DNA from: Lactiplantibacillus mudanjiangensis
GTDB taxonomy: Bacteria > Bacillota > Bacilli > Lactobacillales > Lactobacillaceae
Assembly (NCBI RefSeq): GCF_005405385.1
Contig: NZ_BJDY01000004.1
Location: 496,001 to 560,000, forward strand
DNA length: 64,000 nucleotides
Reading direction: 5' to 3'
Position 1 is the stretch's first letter, and the number at the start of each line of letters is the position of its first letter. The notes beneath the pieces are model-generated. The model made no database searches, was not told the DNA's origin, and worked only from the letters and a program-made list of their open reading frames with translations. Of this stretch, positions 9,555-18,408 are shown in pieces. A program made the position numbers and the translations under genes.

Positions 9555-10424
9555 ATGAAAGGGATCATTTTGGCAGGGGGCTCGGGTACTCGATTGTATC
9601 CGATTACAAAATCAATATCTAAACAACTAATTCCTATTTATGATAAACCAATGATTTATTATCCAATGTCGGTCTTGATGTTGGCTGGGATTCAAGATAT
9701 TTTGATCATATCAACACCACAGGATACGCCGCGTTTTAAAGATTTGTTCAATGATGGACATAATTTGGGATTAAACATTTCGTATGCAATTCAAGATCAA
9801 CCAAATGGACTTGCTGAAGCGTTTATAATTGGTAAAGACTTTATTGGTGATGATTCAGTTTGCTTAATCTTGGGTGATAATATCTATTATGGTGGTGGAC
9901 TTTCTAACATGTTGCAACATGCTAGTCAAAAGCCTAAAGGTGCCACTGTCTTTGGCTATCATGTTAATGATCCTGAACGTTTTGGTGTAGTAGATTTTGA
10001 CAAAGACATGCATGCAAAATCAATTGTAGAGAAGCCAGAACATCCAGCTAGCAACTATGCTGTTACGGGAATGTATTTCTACGACAATCAAGTTGTTGAT
10101 ATTGCAGAACATATTCAACCGTCAGATCGTGGCGAACTTGAAATCACAGATATTAATAAAGTTTATCTCGAACGAGGTGAACTCGATGTTGAATTAATGG
10201 GTCGTGGTTTTGCTTGGTTAGATACAGGGACTCATGATTCATTGCAGGAAGCAAGCAGCTTCATTGCAACTGTTCAAAAGCGCCAGAATTTAAAAGTGGC
10301 ATGTTTGGAAGAGGTTGCTTATCGTATGGGCTATATTAATGCAGATAAAGTGTATGAGTTAGCTCAACCATTAAAGAAAAATGATTACGGTCAATATTTG
10401 CTTAGATTAATTGGGAGGGCATAA
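9555..10424 (+). CDS. rmlA: Glucose-1-phosphate thymidylyltransferase (RmlA)
   Basis: First step of dTDP-L-rhamnose synthesis: dTTP plus glucose-1-phosphate gives dTDP-glucose. The 289-aa length is standard. The nucleotidyltransferase signature [11 protein letters not shown] sits at residues 8-18, followed by [15 protein letters not shown], and the sugar-binding VEKPEHP and [10 protein letters not shown] motifs are intact. I placed the start at ATG 9555 (GAGGAAAG at 9542-9549) rather than an upstream TTG in frame. The coding sequence becomes less A+T-rich than the preceding polymer genes, suggesting that rml is the older, stable part of the locus. Two bases separate it from rmlC. Confidence 0.95.
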   Translation: MKGIILAGGSGTRLYPITKSISKQLIPIYDKPMIYYPMSVLMLAGIQDILIISTPQDTPRFKDLFNDGHNLGLNISYAIQDQPNGLAEAFIIGKDFIGDDSVCLILGDNIYYGGGLSNMLQHASQKPKGATVFGYHVNDPERFGVVDFDKDMHAKSIVEKPEHPASNYAVTGMYFYDNQVVDIAEHIQPSDRGELEITDINKVYLERGELDVELMGRGFAWLDTGTHDSLQEASSFIATVQKRQNLKVACLEEVAYRMGYINADKVYELAQPLKKNDYGQYLLRLIGRA

Positions 10425-10426
10425 TT

Positions 10427-11008
10427 TTGGGTAAGTTAAAAGTAACAACAACTAAGTTACAAGATGTTAAAATTATTGAACCAGCGGTCTTTGGTGACAA
10501 GCGAGGGTTCTTTACGGAAACCTATTCTGATCGTGATTTTAAAGCGGCTGGTATTGATTTTGATTTCATTCAAGATAACCAATCGTTATCTGCGGAAGCA
10601 GGTGTTTTACGGGGATTACATTTCCAACGTGGTAAGGCTGCGCAAACGAAGCTTATTCGGGTCGTTACTGGGGCTGTTTTAGATGTTATTGTCGATGTTC
10701 GTAAAGGTTCACCTACTTACAAACAATGGGAAGGTTACATTATCTCTGAAAGTAATCATCGTCAATTATTAGTACCACGTGGCTTTGCCCATGGGTTTGT
10801 TACTTTGACAGATAATGTTAACTTCTTATACAAGTGTGATAACTACTATGACGGCAGTGCCGATGGTGGGATTACTTTCATGGATAAAGATTTGAACATT
10901 AACTGGCCAATTGATTTTGATCAGGCGATTACTTCTGAAAAGGATGCTAAACAACCAACTTTTGCAGAATTCGAAAAAGACAATCCATTTGTTTATGGTG
11001 AAATTTAA
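10427..11008 (+). CDS. rmlC: dTDP-4-dehydrorhamnose 3,5-epimerase (RmlC)
   Basis: Third step of the rhamnose pathway, epimerising C3 and C5 of dTDP-4-keto-6-deoxyglucose. The 193-aa cupin protein contains the hallmark VLRGLHFQ segment near residue 60 with its catalytic His, and PRGFAHGFVTL near residue 115. The start is TTG at 10427, three bases after the rmlA stop, with GGGAGG at 10413-10418. No closer ATG/GTG fits. The gene order rmlA-rmlC-rmlB-rmlD is usual for lactobacilli. Confidence 0.95.
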   Translation: MGKLKVTTTKLQDVKIIEPAVFGDKRGFFTETYSDRDFKAAGIDFDFIQDNQSLSAEAGVLRGLHFQRGKAAQTKLIRVVTGAVLDVIVDVRKGSPTYKQWEGYIISESNHRQLLVPRGFAHGFVTLTDNVNFLYKCDNYYDGSADGGITFMDKDLNINWPIDFDQAITSEKDAKQPTFAEFEKDNPFVYGEI

Positions 11009-12046
<1,038 letters not shown>

Positions 12047-12062
12047 ACAGTAAGTGTTAACG

Positions 12063-12097
12063 AGAGAAGTGTCGCTGGACAGTTCTCTTGTTTTTTT
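12063..12097 (+). terminator. Intra-operon terminator between rmlB and rmlD
   Basis: A hairpin pairs AGAGAA (12063-12068) with TTCTCT (12083-12088), continued by TGTC/GACA inside after one G-G mismatch, and is followed by a T-rich run (12088-12097). The rmlD ribosome binding site AGGAGG starts directly after it at 12098. It probably trims transcription into rmlD rather than stopping it. Confidence 0.65.
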
Positions 12098-12111
12098 AGG
12101 AGGAAAAGTTA

Positions 12112-12954
12112 ATGGTTAAAGCAATGATTGTTGGCGCTAGTGGTCAATTAGGACAAGAACTACAAAAACTTTTGAATGAAGTTAAGTGGGATTATGTGCC
12201 TTTAACGGTTGAAGATTTGGATATTACGGATCGTGATAAGATTGATGAAAAAATCAAAGAAATTCAACCAACTGTTATTTTAGATGCTGCGGCTTATACG
12301 GCTGTTGATAAGGCTGAAGATGAAGGCAAAGAACTTAACTGGGTTGTTAATGTTGATGGCACTAAAAACTTAGCTGAAGCCGCTAAATCACATGACATTG
12401 AACTGGTTTATATTTCAACGGATTATGTTTTCGATGGGACTAAAGAAGGTTATTATCTTGAAGATGATCCAGCCAATCCAAAGAACGAGTATGGGCGTGC
12501 TAAGTGGGCTGGAGAACAAGCTGTGCGTGAAAGTGGCGCCAAGTACTATATTGTTCGAACCAGTTGGGTGTTTGGTGAATTTGGCCATAACTTTGTATTT
12601 ACGATGCAGAACTTGGCGAAGACTCACGATACGTTGACAGTGGTTAATGATCAGATCGGTCGGCCAACCTGGACTCGGACTTTAGCTGAGTTTATGATTC
12701 ATTTGTTGGATGTTAAAGCACCATTTGGCACGTACCAATTAAGTAATGATAACGAAGCCACATGGTATGATTTTGCTTGTGAGATTTTAAAGGATACTAA
12801 TGTGACAGTTAAACCAGTTACGTCAGACGAATTTCCACAAAAAGCCTATCGTCCACGACATTCAATTATGAGTTTGGATAAGGCCAAGAATACTGGTTTT
12901 GTGATTCCTACTTGGCAAAAAGCTTTGTCTGATTTTTTAGAATCAATTAAATAA
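12112..12954 (+). CDS. rmlD: dTDP-4-dehydrorhamnose reductase (RmlD)
   Basis: Last step of dTDP-L-rhamnose synthesis, NAD(P)H reduction of the 4-keto group. The 280-aa SDR protein opens with IVGASGQLGQEL, keeps the YISTDYVFDG motif near residue 103 and the catalytic Y-x3-K in NEYGRAKWAGE near residue 128, and ends with the usual RPRHSIMSLDK. The AGGAGG site at 12098-12103 is strong. It closes the rhamnose operon; a long bidirectional terminator follows at 13053-13099. Confidence 0.96.
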   Translation: MVKAMIVGASGQLGQELQKLLNEVKWDYVPLTVEDLDITDRDKIDEKIKEIQPTVILDAAAYTAVDKAEDEGKELNWVVNVDGTKNLAEAAKSHDIELVYISTDYVFDGTKEGYYLEDDPANPKNEYGRAKWAGEQAVRESGAKYYIVRTSWVFGEFGHNFVFTMQNLAKTHDTLTVVNDQIGRPTWTRTLAEFMIHLLDVKAPFGTYQLSNDNEATWYDFACEILKDTNVTVKPVTSDEFPQKAYRPRHSIMSLDKAKNTGFVIPTWQKALSDFLESIK

Positions 12955-13052
12955 TCGATTCTTATATTTTTTCGAATAGTATCTGGTCATTTTGAATGGA
13001 TTCGGTGCCATTTATTTATCTTTAGTGTTTCTATTTTAGGATTCGAATATGT

Positions 13053-13099
13053 AAAACTACGATTAAATACCGTTTTAGTTGGTATTTAATCGTAGTTTT
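13053..13099. terminator. Bidirectional terminator between rmlD and the sigma-factor gene
   Basis: A perfect 19-bp inverted repeat (13053-13071 against 13081-13099) with a 9-base loop has A-run and T-run flanks. It can serve both rmlD on the plus strand and the convergent sigma-like gene on the minus strand. Bases 12955-13052 show nothing else. Confidence 0.85.
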
Positions 13100-13104
13100 T
13101 ATAT

Positions 13105-13650
13105 TCAGTGATTATTTTGTTGATACAGCTCACTAGCCTTCATCAGCAAACTAGCTCGCCAATTATAAACAGTCCGCCGGCTAACGCCATGAGTGCGCAT
13201 AATGTCGGCGACAGTTTGTTCTTCCAAAAAGAACTCGGTCAGATAAATTCGTTCGCCTGGTTTACATTGATCGAGCAGTTCAGTCAACAAATCGGTCAAC
13301 TCCCAATGTTGTTCGCGCGCTTGCATCGGCACGATGCTCATATCCACCGCATGATCCAGTGGAACTTGATGGTTAGTCCGCAACGTTTGTTTCCGCAAGT
13401 AATCCACGGTTCGCCATTTAATCCGACGAAAGGCAAACTTCCGAAAGTCGGCGAGATTAGCGGGTAAATCTGGTTCAAAGTTCTGGTAAGCCGACAACCA
13501 AGTCAAATGTGCCACGGTGACGCAATCATCAAAGTGGGCATGTCCACGGGTGACGTTAGCGGCTTTTAGAGCACCATAGAGTAGTCGTTGGTGTTCAGGT
13601 TGGGCTAAGAGGTCAAAAGCTGCTTTATTTTCAAAACGATCAGTTCGCAT
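13105..13650 (-). CDS. Sigma-70-type alternative sigma factor (SigH/ComX-like)
   Basis: A 181-aa protein built like a small alternative sigma factor. An N-terminal region 2-like part (FDDCVTVAHLTWLSAYQNF, then FRRIKWRTVDYLRK) resembles DNA-melting helix 2.3/2.4, and a C-terminal helix-turn-helix follows (EEQTVADIMRTHGVSRRTVYNWRASL). Lactobacilli carry SigH/ComX-like factors for competence genes, and this one lies divergent to a ComK-like gene, so competence control is a reasonable inference. It could instead be an ECF-type factor with another regulon. The start at 13650 is backed by AAAGGA on the minus strand (13656-13661). Confidence 0.7.
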   Translation of the reverse strand: MRTDRFENKAAFDLLAQPEHQRLLYGALKAANVTRGHAHFDDCVTVAHLTWLSAYQNFEPDLPANLADFRKFAFRRIKWRTVDYLRKQTLRTNHQVPLDHAVDMSIVPMQAREQHWELTDLLTELLDQCKPGERIYLTEFFLEEQTVADIMRTHGVSRRTVYNWRASLLMKASELYQQNNH

Positions 13651-13916
13651 AGCATTATCCTTTGTGAGATGTATTTACCTCGGCCAAGGTTGCATTCAGT
13701 ATAGCCGGATGCTAACCAAGCAAACGACTCACAAAAACGCCTAAATTGGCTAAAAAACGAACTAAAAGGATACAATTTGTAGCATTGGTAGGATTTTGGA
13801 ACTTTAAAGTTGCAATTTTTAAATGATTAAGGCAATCTATAAAAATGATAAGTGTTTAACTAATTTATAATGAATGAAGATGACGAGCAAGCCAGGCAAA
13901 TAAAGGAGTCAGCAAC
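13651..13916. promoter_or_regulatory. Divergent intergenic region of the sigma-like and ComK-like genes
   Basis: It contains a perfect 12-bp palindrome AACTTTAAAGTT (13800-13811) and a TATAAT -10 (13866-13871) placed to drive the ComK-like gene, without a good -35. AAAGGAG (13902-13908) is the ribosome binding site of that gene. The A/T-rich tracts could hold activator sites, but I cannot assign a K-box with confidence. Confidence 0.4.
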
Positions 13917-14663
13917 ATGGATACAAAGTATGATTTTCGGCGTTACCGCAATAAACAACAATGGCCAGCAACAGAGACAAGCTATGATCTAACTGATTTA
14001 GCTGGACTAGTCAGTCGAAGCGAACGATTAGATGGGGCGCAAGTGGACTATTTACAGACTTTCTTTGTGCTTGACACGAGTCAGTTAGCAGTAGAGGTCA
14101 ATGCGGTGATCCTAGATAGTCAGCGGGGCATCATCAGCACGATCCAAACCGTGCCACAATTGATGCGACAAGTCGCGTTAAAGTTACGTTTCGGAGCGCA
14201 ACAACAATTACGCGAACTAGTGGATAGTTTGGGATTAACGCCATTTAAGTTACCGTTGATTTGTGGGGATATGCAGTTTATTCCGATGACGTTTCGTCAT
14301 TTTGCCGGGCGTCATTGGTTTGGGGCGCATCAATTTAATTTTGCTACGACTTTGCCGACGGGCACTGGAACGCTACTACAGTTGTGGAATGGGTTGCATT
14401 TAGCGTTACCGGTTTCAAAACGAGCGTTGGGACATCAAGTTCAACGGGCCAAAGTATTACAACAGCGTTTAGCTGCGGATCGCGCGTACTATGATCGCTT
14501 TAATTATGGCGGCGCTATCGGTGGTCAGCGATTAGCGCCGGAACTAGTGCAAGCGAGTTATCGGAATTTTAGCCAACATTTGAATGTGGTTTGTTATGAT
14601 GCGCCACTGGATCATCATGATTTAGAAGAGACATTGGCGGATTACTTTGTGGTTCGGGTGTGA
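13917..14663 (+). CDS. ComK-like competence transcription factor (putative)
   Basis: A 248-aa protein whose middle part follows the pattern of Bacillus ComK: PLICGDMQFIPM, then W-x-G-A-H-x-F, then a glycine turn, LWNGLHLALPVSKRALGHQVQRAK, matching ComK's FLFP..., W-(x)-H-V, F-x-N-G-x-x-x-x-L-P-x-S-x-x-x-x-x-Q-x-x-R-A order. The C-terminal 60 residues are extra compared with B. subtilis ComK (about 190 aa). As ComK it would bind A/T-rich minor-groove boxes in front of DNA-uptake genes. The divergent sigma-like gene supports a competence role. The assignment rests on remembered pattern, not on an alignment, and a fast-evolving relative with another role is possible. Confidence 0.55.
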   Translation: MDTKYDFRRYRNKQQWPATETSYDLTDLAGLVSRSERLDGAQVDYLQTFFVLDTSQLAVEVNAVILDSQRGIISTIQTVPQLMRQVALKLRFGAQQQLRELVDSLGLTPFKLPLICGDMQFIPMTFRHFAGRHWFGAHQFNFATTLPTGTGTLLQLWNGLHLALPVSKRALGHQVQRAKVLQQRLAADRAYYDRFNYGGAIGGQRLAPELVQASYRNFSQHLNVVCYDAPLDHHDLEETLADYFVVRV

Positions 14664-14685
14664 TAATTTTGATAAAGGCTTAGGC

Positions 14686-14717
14686 GTTAGCTAGGGGAGT
14701 AGCTGACGTTTTTTTGT
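14686..14717 (+). terminator. Terminator after the ComK-like gene
   Basis: CGTTAGCTA pairs with TAGCTGACG (one G-U pair) around a short loop, followed by seven T residues. Confidence 0.75.
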
Positions 14718-14753
14718 TGTCAAAATGAATTATTTTTGATTGAACTGGTAAAA

Positions 14754-14785
14754 CGACAAGTGGTGTCGGGGTGTTGTGCTAGAAT
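14754..14785 (+). promoter_or_regulatory. Promoter with CGACA-N5-TGTCG palindrome and extended -10
   Basis: CGACA (14754-14758) and TGTCG (14764-14768) form a palindrome where the -35 should be. The extended -10 TG-C-TAGAAT ends at 14785. The same palindrome at exactly the same distance (26 bases from its first base to the -10) occurs at 62015-62046 in front of the secreted-protein cluster. No normal -35 hexamer is present, suggesting activator dependence or a repressor site. Confidence 0.5.
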
Positions 14786-14851
14786 AGCGTTGCTAAGCAC
14801 GGGTAAGGTGATTTGATGGCTGTGTGAGTAAACGTGAAGGGAAGTTTTAGA

Positions 14852-15457
14852 ATGTTAAAATTACCATTTAATGAATTGGATAGTTGGGCACTTTGGAATA
14901 CGCCAGCAGATGATGAGATTCGGGGGAAAGATGCCAAAGCGGTTGAAGCTTTGTTTGGTGAAGCTTATCAGGAGAATCATTTTCCAAGTGAACAATTACC
15001 TAGTGATTTGAAAGAAGCTGTGGCTAGTACCAAGTATGTGTTAGTTGGTTTGAACCCAGGCAATGCAGCGGTTGAACGGAAAAGCGATGTGCCATTTTTG
15101 AATTTCCATGGTGCCAAGAAGAGCCTGGATTATCGGATGGCAGCGGCCGTTTATGGGACTGAAGTTTGGGGTGCCTTGATGACTGACTTAGATGGCACGA
15201 TTGAAAGTGACAGTCGCAAGATTAAAGTTGGTCAATTACAGGTGGCGGCGTTAGAACACCATCTAGATGAATTAGGTGTGTCGAAAGATGCTAAGTTAAT
15301 TGCGATGGGCAAGGCGGCCTATGAGACGTTAAGCAAATACAGTCAGCATTCGGTCTATAAGGTGGCCCATTATTCGGGTACTAACAGTGGGGCTGGGCAA
15401 GGTCGGTGGCAAGCTGATAGTGCTAAGGCAGCGGTGTTGGCGGCTGTTGCGGGATAG
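14852..15457 (+). CDS. Uracil-DNA-glycosylase-fold protein
   Basis: A 201-aa protein resembling the uracil-DNA glycosylase-like superfamily: VLVGLNPGNA near residue 63 matches the water-activating/ligand-binding loop (G-x-N-P-G) of family 4/5-type and mug-like enzymes, followed by FLNFHG. A clear C-terminal minor-groove loop cannot be named with certainty, so catalytic activity on uracil is not assured. I chose ATG 14852 (AAGGGAAG at 14837-14844) over the GTG 18 bases upstream. It is monocistronic, with its own promoter and terminator, and shares an unusual promoter with the genes from 62.2 kb. Confidence 0.6.
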   Translation: MLKLPFNELDSWALWNTPADDEIRGKDAKAVEALFGEAYQENHFPSEQLPSDLKEAVASTKYVLVGLNPGNAAVERKSDVPFLNFHGAKKSLDYRMAAAVYGTEVWGALMTDLDGTIESDSRKIKVGQLQVAALEHHLDELGVSKDAKLIAMGKAAYETLSKYSQHSVYKVAHYSGTNSGAGQGRWQADSAKAAVLAAVAG

Positions 15458-15477
15458 AATAGCAAAGTGATTATTGG

Positions 15478-15512
15478 AAAAGATTTTGGCGGCATGTCGG
15501 AATCTTTTTTTA
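15478..15512 (+). terminator. Terminator after the uracil-glycosylase-like gene
   Basis: AAAAGATT pairs with AATCTTTT around a 15-base interior with further partial pairing, followed by a T run. Confidence 0.65.
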
Positions 15513-15803
15513 TTATGAAAGGACATATCGAAGGAACATGCTAAAGTAAGCTATTAAAAAATTATTTGATTTTTGTGATGAATATAGTGAAATCTAAGTA
15601 GATGGTGACAATATTCTTTGCTTGGAATACTTGACTGAAAGTTAAAAAACGTTGCAAAAATGCGACAAATCGTTTATAAGCTTGTTTGGTATGATACTAC
15701 TAAAAGTAGATAAAGTGCCTTAGAAAGGCTGCTGTTCCTTTTGAGGCTATTTGATAGGTTGATTAACGTAACTATAAGTGATAGTATTACTATATGTGAA
15801 AAG

Positions 15804-15966
15804 CCCCATCGAATAGTTGGCCCTATTCGATGGGGTGGAACATCTTGTCATTTTAACATGACAATTGGTAAATTATATTATACACATAATACACATTTAG
15901 TATATTACCATTTAACGTATGTAATTTCAAATTTGAAATTACATACGTTAAAGTGTTCCACCCGGG
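15804..15966. ncRNA. Highly structured non-coding block with a 42-bp perfect palindrome
   Basis: Four nested or adjacent inverted repeats fill this block. (1) A 13-bp perfect stem, 15804-15816 with 15823-15835. (2) GGGTGGAACA (15833-15842) with TGTTCCACCC (15954-15963), which encloses the rest and competes with stem 1 for three G residues. (3) TTGTCAT (15845-15851) with ATGACAA (15858-15864). (4) A perfect 42-bp palindrome at 15911-15952 with no loop. It sits between a terminator (15478-15512) and the ribosome binding site of the next gene, and contains no sensible coding region of its own. It may be a folded RNA leader, a small mobile repeat, or a protein-binding DNA site. The 15513-15803 part shows only an extended -10-like TTGGTATGAT (15686-15695). 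Confidence 0.6.
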
Positions 15967-16007
15967 GACTTTTTACAAATTCCTTTAAATTAAGGTGGAG
16001 TCGAAAT

Positions 16008-16847
16008 ATGGAACATTTTAATAATTCTTCTGATTCTAATGATCAGGAGTACTATAATGCTCGGTTGGATCAGGATGAACGAAGATTTATCAACCCCGAT
16101 TTGTTTAAGAACTATCACGGTGTAAATTTCGATGCTAAAGCGGCAACGTTACAAATTAAGAACTTTTTAGCGGATGTTTTTGCACTTTATGCGAATGGAA
16201 ATGTGAAAGCTGCTGCAAAGCTGCTTGCAATTCCAAAAGAAGTTAATGCGACTAGAATCGGATATGGAATTAATCCGTCTAAAGGTCGGGGAACAAGCTG
16301 GAAGATCTTAAATGATGTAATGTTGACAGTTATTAAATCTGATCTTAATTTACAGGCAGTCGAAGGTAGAATTCAAGTTATTGCACTGTTGGCACCTGAT
16401 TTCGGACCTGATCGTTTATCTGATTTAATAACTAATTTAATTAGTTTACAGTTGGTACATTTTACGCAAGCGGTGTGTCGTGAAGAAAAAGTTAAAATGC
16501 CAGGTAAACAGACCATTAAGTATTATGATGTTCAGAAAAAGACTTGGAAGGAAAAAGTGGCGGAATTACCGATTGATAATTCTGGCAGAACGATTATTTT
16601 AATTCCAGTCGAGTGTGTAGTTGAATCGTATAATTTCAGTGCAATTGATTTTGTGAAAAAAACGATTCTAACAGCTAGACAGGAACAGTTGAAACTTGAG
16701 GGAAAGAAAGCCAGTAAGCAGGATTTAATTAAAAGTGAGATTGATCCTCTCGGTGTTGATAAATACAAAAAGTACGCTCTGGAAAATATCAAAAGCGATC
16801 CTGTGCTTCTTGAAGAATACTTGCATCGAATTGGATTATTTGCCTGA
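16008..16847 (+). CDS. Uncharacterised protein with GPDRLSD-x3-TN motif, possible defence gene
   Basis: A 279-aa soluble protein that I do not recognise by name. Visible features are an acidic N-terminus, a conserved-looking block ALLAPDFGPDRLSDLITNLI at about residues 126-145, and LPIDNSGRTIILIPVE later, which has the look of the strand patterns in uncharacterised restriction- or defence-type proteins. No signal peptide, membrane helix or zinc motif. ATG 16008 is preceded by AAGGTGGAG (15992-16000); the frame is open further upstream through the palindromic block but has no good start there. Its own terminator separates it from the ATPase gene. A defence role is inferred from neighbours only. 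Confidence 0.45.
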   Translation: MEHFNNSSDSNDQEYYNARLDQDERRFINPDLFKNYHGVNFDAKAATLQIKNFLADVFALYANGNVKAAAKLLAIPKEVNATRIGYGINPSKGRGTSWKILNDVMLTVIKSDLNLQAVEGRIQVIALLAPDFGPDRLSDLITNLISLQLVHFTQAVCREEKVKMPGKQTIKYYDVQKKTWKEKVAELPIDNSGRTIILIPVECVVESYNFSAIDFVKKTILTARQEQLKLEGKKASKQDLIKSEIDPLGVDKYKKYALENIKSDPVLLEEYLHRIGLFA

Positions 16848-16874
16848 GTAAGAAATTTAGTTAATTTTATAAAG

Positions 16875-16921
16875 CACTTGTTGTGTGGTTCTAATTTTGA
16901 CCATGCGGTAAGTGTTTTTTT
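16875..16921 (+). terminator. Terminator after the 279-aa unknown gene
   Basis: A 15-bp stem with several G-U pairs (16875-16889 with 16900-16914) and a T run at 16915-16921. Confidence 0.7.
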
Positions 16922-16945
16922 ATTAGGTAGAAATTTTTGAAAATG

Positions 16946-16973
16946 TTGTCATAACCGATTCATTCACGATAAA
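16946..16973 (+). promoter_or_regulatory. Promoter of the ATPase/nuclease-like pair
   Basis: -35 TTGTCA (16946-16951) and -10 GATAAA (16968-16973) with a 16-base spacer, 40 bases before the ATPase start. This gives the pair its own transcription unit. Confidence 0.5.
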
Positions 16974-17013
16974 ATAGTTATAAAGAGCTGACTTCTTGAA
17001 CGGAGAATGTGTA

Positions 17014-18408
17014 ATGAGAATACAAAATTTGGGTCCAATTAAAGATGCAAGGATAAAAATGAATCGAATGACTGTTCTTGTTGGTGCCAACGGGATGGGG
17101 AAGACATTAGCTGCGTATAGTTTATTTGCATTTAGAAATTGGCTTGAAACGAGTTTTAAACCTGATGTTGTTTCAACAAAGGATACTAAAAAACTATTAA
17201 CAGATAAACAATTAATACTGCCAGTTGATACATGTGCTGAAAAGGTAAGGGAGCAAGTATTAGCAGAGTTTAATGAGTTGAATTCTAATAGCGATTATTT
17301 TGTGAACTTTTTTCGGGATTCAGAGGTTTATGTTAAAGGGAAAACTAAAATAGAAATTGAGAAAGCTGATGTTGATGAAAAACAGTTTCAATCAAATGCT
17401 TTGGCTGGTAGCCGATGGAGGTTGAATGATTTTAATGACTTCAATAATGTAGGTGGCCTTAATAAGAAAAACTATAATATTGTTCGAGTAGAACTAGATG
17501 AATTAAGTAGTAGTCTTGTAGCAACCTATGAGGGTATAGAAATTAACGATATTGATAATTCTATGATCAATGAATTTACTTCGTCGGTGAATGGTATTAT
17601 TAAAGAAATTATTTTGGACCCAAGTTCAAGTTTTTATATGCCAGCTGAAAGAATTGGTATCAATGTTTTTAGAACTCAATTAAATAATCAAATAATAAAT
17701 GATATTTTTCGAAATCCCAGCCATATAGTTGATGAGAAAACAAATTATGTTGAACGTTATCCGTATCCAATTGAAGCTTATTTGAAGTTTATCAATAATG
17801 CTTTGAGCTCAATAAGTAGTTCGGGACAAAAACAAGATTTGTCTCTATTTGTATCCGTTGATACGGCTGAGATTATCAAACGTCTGATACCTGGAGAATT
17901 TACTTATAATCGTGATACGAATACATTGGCTTATAATTTATCGGATACTAAGGAACAGAGATCAGAGCTTACTTTTAATTTGCTATCTTCTTCATTAAAA
18001 TCTTTGTTTGGGATAGACTTGTTTTTGAAAAATCTTAAGGAAGGTTCGACATTGTTTATTGATGAACCCGAAATGAACTTACATGCTGCACGACAAAAAG
18101 ATATTATAGATGTGTTATATACTTTAATTCCATCTGCAATTAATACGGTATTATCAACACATAGTGATTATCTTGTTAAAGCTTTGATAAATAATATGTT
18201 GAAATCTAAGCTTGAAGGTCATCCTGAGACAGCAGAGAGCGTTTCAGTCTATCAGTTTAAAGATGGTACGATTGAAGATTTAGGTGACATCAGTGATGAA
18301 CAAAGCAACTTAGATAACTTCGATGCTACCACGGATGCTATAAATGATGAGTATTATGACTTAATGGAAAAGCTGGCAAATAAATCTGGTGATCAACATG
18401 AAAGATGA
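17014..18408 (+). CDS. SMC/OLD-like AAA ATPase of a putative defence pair
   Basis: A 464-aa ABC-type ATPase of the AAA_15/OLD kind. It starts directly with the ATPase core (RIQNLGPIKDARI), has Walker A GANGMGKT at residues 24-31, Walker B LFIDEPEMNLH near residue 345-355 and the switch His in LSTHSDYLVKAL near residue 380. The insert between the halves is long and mostly helical. No C-terminal TOPRIM domain is visible, unlike OLD nucleases, so the effector is probably the overlapping downstream gene. I chose ATG 17014 (CGGAGA 17001-17006) rather than TTG 16996. The layout recalls ATPase-plus-effector systems such as PARIS, Septu or AbiL, without clear identity to any. Confidence 0.7.
   Translation: MRIQNLGPIKDARIKMNRMTVLVGANGMGKTLAAYSLFAFRNWLETSFKPDVVSTKDTKKLLTDKQLILPVDTCAEKVREQVLAEFNELNSNSDYFVNFFRDSEVYVKGKTKIEIEKADVDEKQFQSNALAGSRWRLNDFNDFNNVGGLNKKNYNIVRVELDELSSSLVATYEGIEINDIDNSMINEFTSSVNGIIKEIILDPSSSFYMPAERIGINVFRTQLNNQIINDIFRNPSHIVDEKTNYVERYPYPIEAYLKFINNALSSISSSGQKQDLSLFVSVDTAEIIKRLIPGEFTYNRDTNTLAYNLSDTKEQRSELTFNLLSSSLKSLFGIDLFLKNLKEGSTLFIDEPEMNLHAARQKDIIDVLYTLIPSAINTVLSTHSDYLVKALINNMLKSKLEGHPETAESVSVYQFKDGTIEDLGDISDEQSNLDNFDATTDAINDEYYDLMEKLANKSGDQHER

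Noticed and set aside
13108..13467. 119-codon plus-strand frame opposite the sigma-like gene
   Set aside because: It is an antisense shadow; the minus-strand product has recognisable sigma-factor and helix-turn-helix features.
15663..15695. Third copy of the CGACA-type promoter before the structured block
   Set aside because: CGACA and TTGGTATGAT are present, but the TGTCG half is missing and the spacing is off by one.
15741..16007. Upstream extension of the 279-aa gene through the palindromic block
   Set aside because: The frame is open, but it has no ribosome site at its start and would translate the inverted repeats; ATG 16008 has a proper site.
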